DNA of 64,000 bases, from assembly GCF_963678635.1 (NCBI RefSeq), contig NC_087062.1, positions 18,837,789-18,901,788 on the forward strand, given 5' to 3'. Source of the stretch: Symsagittifera roscoffensis (taxonomy: Eukaryota; Xenacoelomorpha; Acoela; Convolutidae). Below the pieces are notes generated by a model. It saw nothing but the letters and a program-made list of their open reading frames with translations. It did not search any database and was not told where the DNA came from. Shown piece by piece: positions 8,751-17,040 of this stretch (its first letter is position 1; each line of letters opens with the position of its first letter). Position numbers and translations under genes: made by a program.

Positions 8751-11524
8751 GTTGGTCCGCGAGGGGTGTAATCTTCAAGTCCTCCAGATCCACATTGACT
8801 GATGATCTCCATCTCTAATTTAGTGTCTGCCAGGGTTCGTGCTGTTTTCTTTGATCTTACGGCAGTCGTGGTCAGACCTGCCAAGAGCATAGGGGGTATC
8901 AGATTCTCTTTTTCTCCCCCCGTCAGTGTTGCACCATCTCCTTGCCCGCTCTCGCCTGAACGACCTGCGCTCGTTAAAGAGGCCACCATTGCGCTGGCTC
9001 TCGACTTCACCACTCTCGGGTTCATGGCTCGACTTCCTGTTTTCCCTTTTAGTCGCTTCAGCCCCTTCCTGGCTCGTCTGACAGGTAATTTCTTTGCGAT
9101 TTGCTGATCATCGGCACTGTCTTCTGTAACTGACTCGGTCAGAACATCCGACTCCATGGAGTTCACTATTTTCTCCAGGACCTCACGCATGATGGGTTGG
9201 TTCAATCCCACCTTCATTATGGACTGCGTCCCATATCGCCTTATCACGTCCCATGATCTTTCCATGAAATTCACTCGGCTCCAGGTTGCCCCTGTCTTGC
9301 CTTCTAACTCACTTTGATATCTCTCCCTTTCCTCTTCCGGCAGCGTGCTCAGGAAGGATACCCTCATTGATTCTTCGATTTTTCTCCTCCTCGGTGACTC
9401 ATGGAGCAATCTCTGCGGATCCCTGCTTCGGCATTCTCTCGCCTGGCTTATTGGGTCCATCGGGGATAAGTCGGCCGAAGCCTCCTTTGTAGGGGACATG
9501 AAAGACGATGGCGTCATTAGCAACAGACTCCCATCGACTTCCCCATCGTCGTCTTCACTAAACCGGTATTCAGGCAAGTCTCTCTCCAACGCTCCTAGAT
9601 CCGTCTCACCCGGTTTTCCCGTCTTTCCTTCGATGTCGTTATCGTCATCGTCCTGATCCATCAATTCATCATCACCTGCATCAGGTTTCGGCCTGGGTCC
9701 TGAAGGTCCTTGTCGTGAGTCTATGCCCGAGTCCGGCCGAGCCGGTACGGTCATGTCTCCTGCGTGATAAAACAATTCATCGTTCACCAGGAATTCTACG
9801 GACTCCTCGCCATGTGGTGCCAGATCCTTTATCGTTATGTATGAGCCTCCTCTGCTCTCCTTTGCCACTTCCAGCATCACTACTTTCACTTCTCCCGACC
9901 ACTTCAGTCTTGACAAATCATCTGTGGGAGAATACACTTCGTTCCACGTTTCGGCCGAGACCTCTGGTCTCCTGGAAGGTAGTGCCTTGATCTTTTTCCT
10001 ACTCCAAGCATCAGGGAATGAGAAGTCAAACGTGCGCGCGGCTGCAACGTTCCAGCCGATGAAGCGCGGCTCCATCCCTTCACTCCACTTCAACATTCTC
10101 TTCTCTGCGTCGCGAGCTGCTCCGATGCGAGGGGCATGGATGGGAGATGTGACTCCCAACAACATCCTCCTTATCGGTGGATATCGAGGGCATTGGTCCG
10201 GCAGCGGCCTGGACCCAGAAAGCCACGCTTGCTGGTTCTCTTTAGCGTGTGCATAGGCCTCTGGTAAGAGTGGGACTCCCATAGCCGCTCCTGTATCCTT
10301 CACTACTGGTCTCAAATTCCAAATCTTCGGGTTAAACTGGATGTGAGAAAGTTCCTCACGGCCCATTCGGCACTTGAAGTGGTTGTTGAAATCCATCAAC
10401 ACCCAACCTGGCTCCGCTATTCTTCCGAACAGCCTATCGTCACTGGCCAGCCCTCTCAACTCCCTCTGCTCTACCCAGTTCAGCACGGAACAGTCCACGA
10501 CTGAGACCAGGTTGACATACAACACAGAATTCCTGTATGCCTTGACTTGCACGTCCGGGAACGCGAAAGACATCACCGGTCCATACACCACCGTGACGAA
10601 TTCCCGCAGTCCGTGAATCAGAGCCAACGGATCGATCCGCATCATGACAGCCAAATCTGTCAGCAAGGGCATGCCACAATATTGCTTGCACTCACTCGCA
10701 TCCGTCGCCACCTTATCTTCTCCCGTGACGATCCTGTTTTGTTGCAAGAGATATTGGAGCAGGAGAGTCCTCCAGTCTTTCATCTTCTTGAGCGAGGCGG
10801 TTTCCAACTGTGCATTGAACTCACGACTCGGTCCCTGTAGTTGTTCAGGGTAACGCAACAGCACAAGCAAATCACCCAGTCGACCGTAGGTCATGGCAAT
10901 CAGAGTCAGGAGTCCATCCAATCTCAAATCTGCCAACGCTTGGGTGAAGAGATTCGCCGGCCCCTTCACGAAATTTTCATGACCAAATACCACGTATAAG
11001 GCTAATACCAGGCCAATCGACGACTTCCTGATGTCCTTGACAAAACTCGCGATCAAGTTCCGGGATGCCCTAGGATAGCACGTCGACAGGAAGGATGGCG
11101 TCCATCCCACTCCCATTCCACCCAAGATAGCATCCGATCGTTCGTACTGTGCCCTCGTGGCTAGCACGTCAGCTTGGAACTTGTCCAGCGACATCGTGTT
11201 TACGTCCTGCATCAATTTCAATATCATGCCCCCAGCTAACTCCCGGGCATCAAACAAGTTTTTCAGATACACGTGTATCTCTTTTATCACTGCCGGCGCA
11301 TGCTCGAACGCGTCCTCACCCAATGTGCACAGCCTTGGTGACAAGTACAACCATACGTTATTGTGCGGCTTCGTGCGCAAAGCCATTGCCGTGAGATCTT
11401 CTTCCGCTGATGTCATGTTCTTCCTGACTATCCTGCCCTGCTCATTCTCGGCATGATCCATCTGTCTAAACCAGAGATCATCAGCCACCTGTTGTACTAA
11501 CAGATGATCGTCAACCACCCCTGG
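8738..11524 (-). CDS. ORF2, C-terminal half (about 930 codons), unknown helical/acidic/basic protein
   Basis: This frame follows directly, in frame, on the TGA at 11,525-11,527 that ends the preceding block. Copy B reads through here (LLKMRPGVGDDHLL), so the two blocks are one ancestral ORF of about 2,000 codons. The first ~550 residues look globular and helical, with an internal hydrophobic stretch (SIGLVLALYVVFG). An acidic linker follows (DDELMDQDDDDNDIE), then phospho-site-like Ser/Pro-rich sequence, and a strongly basic segment (KKLPVRRARKGLKRLKGK) that could bind nucleic acid or act as a nuclear localisation signal. No family was recognised. It ends 13 bases inside ORF3. Confidence 0.65.
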   Translation of the reverse strand, partial: PGVVDDHLLVQQVADDLWFRQMDHAENEQGRIVRKNMTSAEEDLTAMALRTKPHNNVWLYLSPRLCTLGEDAFEHAPAVIKEIHVYLKNLFDARELAGGMILKLMQDVNTMSLDKFQADVLATRAQYERSDAILGGMGVGWTPSFLSTCYPRASRNLIASFVKDIRKSSIGLVLALYVVFGHENFVKGPANLFTQALADLRLDGLLTLIAMTYGRLGDLLVLLRYPEQLQGPSREFNAQLETASLKKMKDWRTLLLQYLLQQNRIVTGEDKVATDASECKQYCGMPLLTDLAVMMRIDPLALIHGLREFVTVVYGPVMSFAFPDVQVKAYRNSVLYVNLVSVVDCSVLNWVEQRELRGLASDDRLFGRIAEPGWVLMDFNNHFKCRMGREELSHIQFNPKIWNLRPVVKDTGAAMGVPLLPEAYAHAKENQQAWLSGSRPLPDQCPRYPPIRRMLLGVTSPIHAPRIGAARDAEKRMLKWSEGMEPRFIGWNVAAARTFDFSFPDAWSRKKIKALPSRRPEVSAETWNEVYSPTDDLSRLKWSGEVKVVMLEVAKESRGGSYITIKDLAPHGEESVEFLVNDELFYHAGDMTVPARPDSGIDSRQGPSGPRPKPDAGDDELMDQDDDDNDIEGKTGKPGETDLGALERDLPEYRFSEDDDGEVDGSLLLMTPSSFMSPTKEASADLSPMDPISQARECRSRDPQRLLHESPRRRKIEESMRVSFLSTLPEEERERYQSELEGKTGATWSRVNFMERSWDVIRRYGTQSIMKVGLNQPIMREVLEKIVNSMESDVLTESVTEDSADDQQIAKKLPVRRARKGLKRLKGKTGSRAMNPRVVKSRASAMVASLTSAGRSGESGQGDGATLTGGEKENLIPPMLLAGLTTTAVRSKKTARTLADTKLEMEIISQCGSGGLEDYTPRGPTWPS

Positions 11525-14500
11525 TCATAACTTCAGCAATCTGGCAAAGTTGGACAGCTCCAACCCCAGAACCTCATCTAGCACCAACCGAGTTGTGCTA
11601 CAATGTCTGAGTCCCTGTATGGCATTGGAAATGTCAGCCCAAACGGCGGGAAGCTCAGATTGGGACGGGTAGTAATTGTTTGGGTCTACCACTCTGTTCG
11701 GGGCACGAATTATCACGTTGAACCTCCCCTCTGCTATCGTTGTGACCATTGTGTACACGAACTGAAGGGGTTCTGGCAATGCAGCGTACCCTGGTGACAA
11801 CACAAAGACCACCTTCACCACATTTTGGGTGAAACGTTGTCTTGCTGCTGCTTCTACCTCAGCCATCGCCGAGAGCAATGTCATTATTGCCTCCCCTATG
11901 ACCTCGTTGCTCGGGATTGACCCATCCGTCAGACGTGACAACAAGCCCCTGCTTTGCAGATGATCATTTGAGCCTGCAACCACTATCACCTGCGGCTCCA
12001 TGATGACCACCCTTCGTACACTTATCATCATGCCTATTGCCTGTCCCCAGTCCAATTTAGGCGCCGTCAAGAAAATCACGTCGGGCCAAAAGAGAGAACG
12101 GGGCGTATAGAGATAATCGGAACTGGCCACGGTCAGATACTTTGCAGCTTTCATCTCTAAGGGATCGTAAGCTGCGAACAGGCCGTCGCCTATCGGGGCC
12201 TCCAGTTTCCCATATCTCCTGTCATCTCCATCCACCGTGGTCGTTCGGGGGTAGTCCCTTGAATACTCGCCAGGCGTCTGACCGGGTGGTTTAGCAAACT
12301 GCTTGTACATCTTGTGATGCTTGTTATTGGGCTTGTTCTCTGCCTGAAACTTGCCCTTGCGAGCAGGTGGCGTCATTTCCCGGGCTCTCTGTCGGACGTC
12401 CGTAAGAGGCCGCGTGTTCAAGGGTCCAAAGGTATTGTCCTGAGGCAACCCATTCAAGTCTGCATGTCGGAGCGTAGTCGTAGAGCTGAACTGCTCCTGC
12501 TCTGCTAGCAGCCAATCCACGCCCGGTATCCGATATAGTCGCGACACTGTGGGACTTTCTCCGCCAATCATTCTCATCGCGTCCTCCCGACACGTCAGGG
12601 TATTCATGTTCAACTTCGTGGACATGTCCGTCTTGTACTGTCCCCAATGACTAGGGTCTGATTGGTTCCAAAGCAACAGGCTGCCTGGTTCAACTCCCTC
12701 CGCAGGCACGGCGCTCGTAGACGGTCCTGCTGCTGAAGCAGGGTTTGCCGTTGCGGGCGGATCGTTCCTCCTAGACACGGTCTGGGAGTTATTCCTGTTC
12801 TGAACCACTGATCTGCCGAGTCGGCTTTCAAGCGGTTGTGTTCTGGGAGGAGGAGCAGCCCCTAGCCTCTCTCTCACGTTCGAGCTCGGAGCGATGGGTG
12901 TGGCTACAGCCGTCTCCATTGCCAAGGGCCCTAGGCGGTTGACGAGGGATTCGGGCACGCTTGCCCTTATTCTACTTCCTCCGGTCGTCGAGCTGGTCCG
13001 AGCCAGAGAACTGGTCGCCCTCGACTCCTGCTCTATTTCCCTCAACTGCGTCTGAAATGCATCATTCATCCAGTGTCTCCCTCGTTGGGTGTTGAAATGT
13101 ATTCCACCTCTGGTAAGCGCGATGTGATCAATCATGCGCAGCGTGTTTTCAAGATCCAGAAGTCGCAACTCGCCAGGGTTGTTTCTCACCAGGTTACGGA
13201 TCATTTCGTTCCACCGTGTCACGTTGCCATTCAAGAAATCTGCCACTGTGGTGCCCACCAGCGGGTTTTGTGGTATCGTGCACAGCACCACAAACCTGGG
13301 CCTGTACTTCTCCTTCAGTTCATTTAGGAGGCATACCAGCAGAGGCTCCCACTTGCTCTCCGGAGTCACTGGGGCTCTCGAGACGTCGTTGGTTCCCAGC
13401 ATTATCACCAGCGTATCCAGGTGATCCTCGCTCTGGAATTCTATCATCTTGATGACCTGAGCCACTGAGGCTCCTCCAAAGGACAGGGTGGTAGTCTGAC
13501 CATAGACGAAGATCTCATTCAGATCCCTCACCAAACTGTCTCCTATGATCAAGTGGCGACTCCCTGGGGGAATTACCTGGTCGCTCGTAGCGGGGTTCCA
13601 GCTCATATCATTCAGGCAGGCTCGAGGGTGCTCCGCAGCTACTTGCGTGAACTGGTGACGTGTCATCAGATTCTTCCTAATATCCACCACGCGGGACTTT
13701 TGATAGGTTCTGCCATGCGCAGTCCCCGAGGGCACTACCGTGTGGGGTGCTCGCTCCGAGCTATTGGATGACTGATCACGACGTTGGGAAGGAACGATCC
13801 TACCCAATGTCCGTCCAGTGGTTCGGTTGATCTCATCCATTGTTGCTCTGGCCACTTGGTTGAACGATTCTTGGAACTGAGGAGCGAGGTAAGTGTCAGA
13901 AGGGTCTGGTATCGTGATCCTTTGACTAGAAGCAGACGGTCGTGTCTGCTGAGGAGCCTCGGGCCCTCTCGATGCACGTAAATCCAGAACCTCGGGCCCT
14001 CTCGATGTACACAGCTCCTGTGTTGTTGTCCCGGGGCGTGTGTCGCTGGATCCCTCCGAGGCTTTCATGCTCGCCAGAACTTCCGGTGACACTTGGCTCG
14101 CCTTCGCCATATACAGCTCCTTCAGGTGCTTTATTTCATCCTCCTTATACGCCACCTGCAGATCTTCATATTTCTTCTTCCATTCGTCTCTTTCTCGAGC
14201 TATTGCCCTATACTCCTGGAGTTTGGCACACAGCTCGCTCTGATCTCTCTCCTTCTTCTCCAGCGTCTCGATCGTCTCCGACGTCTGGATCTCTATTTCA
14301 CTCACCCTCACTCTCTTCGAAGGAGGAGCAGCTGTTGGAGAGTCGACCGAATGTGACGGGTCTGGCCCATCACGTTGTCTCTTCGCTCCGATGAGTGGCT
14401 GCGCCGGTTGGACTGGTAAGGGCATCTCACGTAGCCGGTGGTCCCTCTGTTCACCTAGTCCTGGCTCACGAGCCAGGTCGTGGACAGACATTTCTCCACG

Positions 14501-14752
14501 CCGCCATCTCATCAGTCGATTTCGACCTCTCTCGGCGGTCCCGGACTCACCGAACGCCAACATTAACACGACTTCCGTAGGGCGATTCCCTCGACCCTCT
14601 CGTCCTAATGCATTAAGGAGCGCGACCACAAACATCGCTAGCCCCGGGTCTTCTCGTGTAAAATCACAACCGATCAGCCGCTGATAGAGCTCGTCTAGAG
14701 TCGCTCCTAGACTCGCTGAGAGGAATTCCATAAGTTCGTTTGTGTCACCCAT
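11525..14752 (-). CDS. ORF2, N-terminal half (1,075 residues) with SGNH/GDSL-hydrolase domains
   Basis: ATG at 14,750-14,752 matches the ATG of copy B (59,599). Order: a helical N-terminal region (1-100); a coiled coil (about 155-215); a low-complexity Ser/Pro/Arg linker; an SGNH hydrolase-like domain (about 395-570); a second Ser/Pro/Arg-rich linker; and a second SGNH-like domain (about 870-1,050). The first has block I GDSL (Ser406), block II FGGAS (Gly427), block III LGTND (Asn455) and block V GIHFN (His552). The catalytic Asp three residues before His is Gly549 (GGT) here but Asp (GAT, 61,140-61,142) in copy B. SGNH enzymes are esterases, lipases or acyl hydrolases; the substrate cannot be inferred. 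A-B differences near the start fall largely at third codon positions, which points to past selection on the protein. The terminating TGA is CGA in B. Confidence 0.8.
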   Translation of the reverse strand: MGDTNELMEFLSASLGATLDELYQRLIGCDFTREDPGLAMFVVALLNALGREGRGNRPTEVVLMLAFGESGTAERGRNRLMRWRRGEMSVHDLAREPGLGEQRDHRLREMPLPVQPAQPLIGAKRQRDGPDPSHSVDSPTAAPPSKRVRVSEIEIQTSETIETLEKKERDQSELCAKLQEYRAIARERDEWKKKYEDLQVAYKEDEIKHLKELYMAKASQVSPEVLASMKASEGSSDTRPGTTTQELCTSRGPEVLDLRASRGPEAPQQTRPSASSQRITIPDPSDTYLAPQFQESFNQVARATMDEINRTTGRTLGRIVPSQRRDQSSNSSERAPHTVVPSGTAHGRTYQKSRVVDIRKNLMTRHQFTQVAAEHPRACLNDMSWNPATSDQVIPPGSRHLIIGDSLVRDLNEIFVYGQTTTLSFGGASVAQVIKMIEFQSEDHLDTLVIMLGTNDVSRAPVTPESKWEPLLVCLLNELKEKYRPRFVVLCTIPQNPLVGTTVADFLNGNVTRWNEMIRNLVRNNPGELRLLDLENTLRMIDHIALTRGGIHFNTQRGRHWMNDAFQTQLREIEQESRATSSLARTSSTTGGSRIRASVPESLVNRLGPLAMETAVATPIAPSSNVRERLGAAPPPRTQPLESRLGRSVVQNRNNSQTVSRRNDPPATANPASAAGPSTSAVPAEGVEPGSLLLWNQSDPSHWGQYKTDMSTKLNMNTLTCREDAMRMIGGESPTVSRLYRIPGVDWLLAEQEQFSSTTTLRHADLNGLPQDNTFGPLNTRPLTDVRQRAREMTPPARKGKFQAENKPNNKHHKMYKQFAKPPGQTPGEYSRDYPRTTTVDGDDRRYGKLEAPIGDGLFAAYDPLEMKAAKYLTVASSDYLYTPRSLFWPDVIFLTAPKLDWGQAIGMMISVRRVVIMEPQVIVVAGSNDHLQSRGLLSRLTDGSIPSNEVIGEAIMTLLSAMAEVEAAARQRFTQNVVKVVFVLSPGYAALPEPLQFVYTMVTTIAEGRFNVIIRAPNRVVDPNNYYPSQSELPAVWADISNAIQGLRHCSTTRLVLDEVLGLELSNFARLLKL
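11590..12145 (-). other. Second, degenerate SGNH-like domain in ORF2
   Basis: Residues about 870-1,050 show an alternating beta-strand/helix pattern with VVAGSNDHL (residues about 924-932), resembling block III (G-x-N-D), preceded by VIFLTAPKLDWG and followed by VVFVLSPGY. A clear GDS box and a catalytic DxxH are not seen. This could be a duplicated SGNH domain that has lost catalysis, or another Rossmann-like fold. The assignment rests on pattern only. Confidence 0.4.
13045..13570 (-). other. SGNH hydrolase domain within ORF2
   Basis: Residues about 395-570 of ORF2. Ser of GDS is at 13,535-13,537, and the GTND block is around 13,385-13,396. His of GIHFN follows the altered catalytic position at 13,106-13,108. 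All four SGNH residues are present, but the Asp of the Ser-His-Asp triad is Gly in A, so A's enzyme is predicted to be impaired. Some SGNH enzymes tolerate a missing Asp, so loss of activity is an inference. Esterase domains of this fold are known from the first ORF of CR1-type LINEs and from rotifer terminons. Confidence 0.8.
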
Positions 14753-15228
14753 TTCTTATCGTGTTGATTCTTGCTGTCGTGTAATGTCTTCCTGTCTCGT
14801 TTTGATTCAATGGATTCAATAAACAATTTCTGATCAATCAAGATCTAAAAAACAAGTCGCGACTTAAAACCATCATTTTTGGATCCAACATCATTCAATT
14901 CTTTTAAAACTCTCCATTGAAATTCTCTTCTCAATTCTGATTTAAAAATTTAGCACCAAGGTGGATCGTCCACCTTTATCTCTGTCAGGGTAGCACGAAT
15001 GAGCGCTGTCACCTTGATGACATGGAGTACTCCAGGTCTTTTATGACACAAAACATGAAACATATCATAACAATAACATAACACATAAACACATAAACAT
15101 CACACATCTATATTATCACATAAAAACATAATTTCTAATATTTTACCTAAAACCTAACCTAATCTAAAACCTGACACTAATTCGTATCGAGTAACTTAAT
15201 AAAAATCACTTATCGCCAAACGAAATTC
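14753..15228 (-). other. Spacer between macrodomain and ORF2
   Basis: About 480 AT-rich bases without a usable frame on the element strand, with a run of short ACATAA-type repeats at about 15,050-15,130. The matching spacer in copy B is 59,125-59,598. It must contain whatever drives ORF2 expression (internal promoter, splice acceptor or ribosome entry), but no specific signal was recognised. Confidence 0.5.
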
Positions 15229-15714
15229 CTAGCATATGCTCAGATAGTATTTTATATGTAAGTAAACCTCTATGTCAGTTTCTGAAAATATCACATGTAC
15301 AAGTGCGTACAACTCTCTCGGATGTAGCTTTCCCCTATTAGGATCATATACTGGTAACGAGAGAGAGGTCACTCCTCTCTCAACCAAAAAATCCCTAAGT
15401 CGAGTCAAGGCCAATACCAAGCTCTTTGGATCTACGTGTTGCCTATCAGTGGCCTTGGTAACCAGGAAACACAAATATTTCCCTGGTATCTGTGATGCAA
15501 CAGGGGGCAGCGCTATCATCCCTCCCACACCAGGCCTCTGTTTCCATAAAAACTCGATGTTCTTATACTCTCTTTTGAAATCAGCCGCTAGTGCTGTTTT
15601 GAAGCTTACGTCCGCGGTTATCGCTATAGCGCACGTGCGTTCCGTGAGTATGAAATCGCTGTCCGTTATGACGATATTATTTGAATAATGGTTCGGTAGA
15701 TCAAAATACGATTC
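15229..15714 (-). pseudogene. Macrodomain (TARG1/OARD1-like fold) at the C-terminus of the pol polyprotein
   Basis: The minus strand reads DSDFILTE, then AITADVSFKTALAADFKREY, then KYLCFLVTKATD, GVTSLSLPVYDPNRGKL and an ending near EVYLH. This follows the order of small macrodomains of the TARG1/OARD1 (terminal ADP-ribose hydrolase) group: the ADF-like loop, the FLVTK strand and the SLP strand before the phosphate loop. The Gly-Cys-Gly-Leu-Asp loop of TARG1 is replaced by YDPNRGK, so the catalytic Asp is not conserved in place; the Lys of the VTK strand is kept. The domain is shifted one frame from pol by a one-base loss in the A/T run at 15,715-15,718. Copy B runs in frame from PPFGQVFESYFDLPNHYS into it, so it was fused to Pol. 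Confidence 0.7.
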
Positions 15715-16800
15715 AAAATTCGTCCAAAAGGTGGTTTTTTAGCATTCTCGCCCTCTGTCTCTAGTTCTCCGGTTTCTCTTGCCGATTTCAATTTTTTTAT
15801 TATCAGATTTTCGGTGTGGGTGAGTCCTACCCCCACTCCCCGGACAAAAATATCCATCGACGTCCCCGTCGATCGCCCAAAGTCTAGGAGATCGAGGTTG
15901 GATTGTGGAACACGTAGAGGACCATCTGAGGCGACCCAGTTGGACTCGGTATTGTCATGACTGATGTATTTGATGCCGTCTTTATCGACGTCCTGAATCG
16001 TCAGGATCGTCTCTTTTGGATCTGTCGGCAGATCAATGAGCCATTCGAGTACGCGCAAGTTCGTTAGTTCTTGCTCAAGAGTCTGTTCCGCTTCTGGTTC
16101 GAACTCCACTTCCGGTTCTGATCGATCGTCGATCCAATCTTGATCCATATCATTCACCAAGTCGATTTCTTCTAGCATCGCCACTTCGTCCAGTCCCACT
16201 AGCGAGTCCATGACATCACTTACAACTATCCTGTCTACGACGAAATCTTCGCCGTACGGATTGTATTTCTTCTCGTTTTTTCCTCTCTTGCTCTGGCGTG
16301 TTTCCATAGTGAGAGGAAAGTCAGGCTGTGTTCCTTTGTCAATTTCGATTTGTTCCGGGCAGTCCCAGTCTTCCTCGACATAAGGTAGAGTTTCATCGTC
16401 CACCTCTACTCGCTCGGTCAACTCGAGGTCCAGTGGTAGGTCGCAATCGTCCACCACCTCATTACCGTCGTTTTTGTCGCGAGTACCCCTTTCATTCACT
16501 TCACAAGCAGGATCCACTATCAAATAGTCTCCTTCTTGCATGTCCGCTGGGATGCACCAGTCCTCTGACGAGGCATTGTGCGGTTTGATATTTTTGTAAT
16601 GAGCTGCTCTTCCAGTGCTCAATCGATAAAAACGACCCCCTTGGTGCACCTCTGTTATCTGAAATGGACCACGCCATTTCTTTAATAATTTCTTGGTTCC
16701 TTTTGGTGGAACCACTTCCTGGAACACCCAGACATAGTCGCCAACTGAGTAGGCTTTCGCATCAGCTGTCCTTTTTATCAAACCTCCTCTTTTGTCTAAT
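15666..16800 (-). pseudogene. pol: Pol: integrase C-terminal GPY/F domain and long acidic tail
   Basis: The frame carries AYSVGDYVWVF and KKLLKKWRGPFQITEV, the GPY/F (SH3-like) integrase C-terminal domain of Ty3/Gypsy, then HYKNIKPHN and roughly 250 residues of acidic tail. The tail includes a PPT-like sequence read as IFVRGVGVGL (15,835-15,846). The frame enters by a shift at the A/T run 16,772-16,776 and leaves by another at 15,715-15,718; both are one-base differences. Copy B has deleted the GPY/F part. Confidence 0.85.
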
Positions 16801-17040
16801 TTGCGCCTGTTGCGTGTTCCTTCTGCATAAGTCATTGAGGTCCTGTTGTCTTCTAATAACATCCCGCACGTACGCTTGCGGAGCTGTCCTCTTGCCCTCA
16901 TATTCAGGGTAGAAAAACGTCAACGGGAGCGCTTTTTCATGACCCGTTAACATCATGTGCGGACTTATTCCCGTGGTGGAATGCTCCGTGCTGTTGTATG
17001 CACCCATCACTTGCGGCAAGTGCTTTCCCAGTCATCCATG
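16772..17040 (-). pseudogene. pol: Pol: integrase segment between two frameshifts
   Basis: A short open stretch (about 85 residues) continues the integrase in another frame: QVMGAYNSTEHSTTGISP, a typical sequence shortly after the catalytic Glu, through RRQQDLNDLCRRNTQQ. It is separated from the upstream frame by a one-base loss near 17,020-17,035 (copy B keeps the base) and from the downstream frame by the run at 16,772-16,776. Confidence 0.85.

Noticed and set aside
5880-11518. Envelope gene in ORF2 or ORF3
   Set aside because: No signal peptide, no clear membrane anchor and no furin-type site was seen.
13942-14394. Long plus-strand frames across ORF2, ORF3 and pol of A
   Set aside because: Shadows of the strongly coding minus strand; no recognisable domains.
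15705-15750. Programmed minus-one frameshift at the A run before the macrodomain
   Set aside because: The 6-A run is not in a proper slippery phase, and copy B is continuous through a T run that is one base longer; a simple deletion in A explains it.
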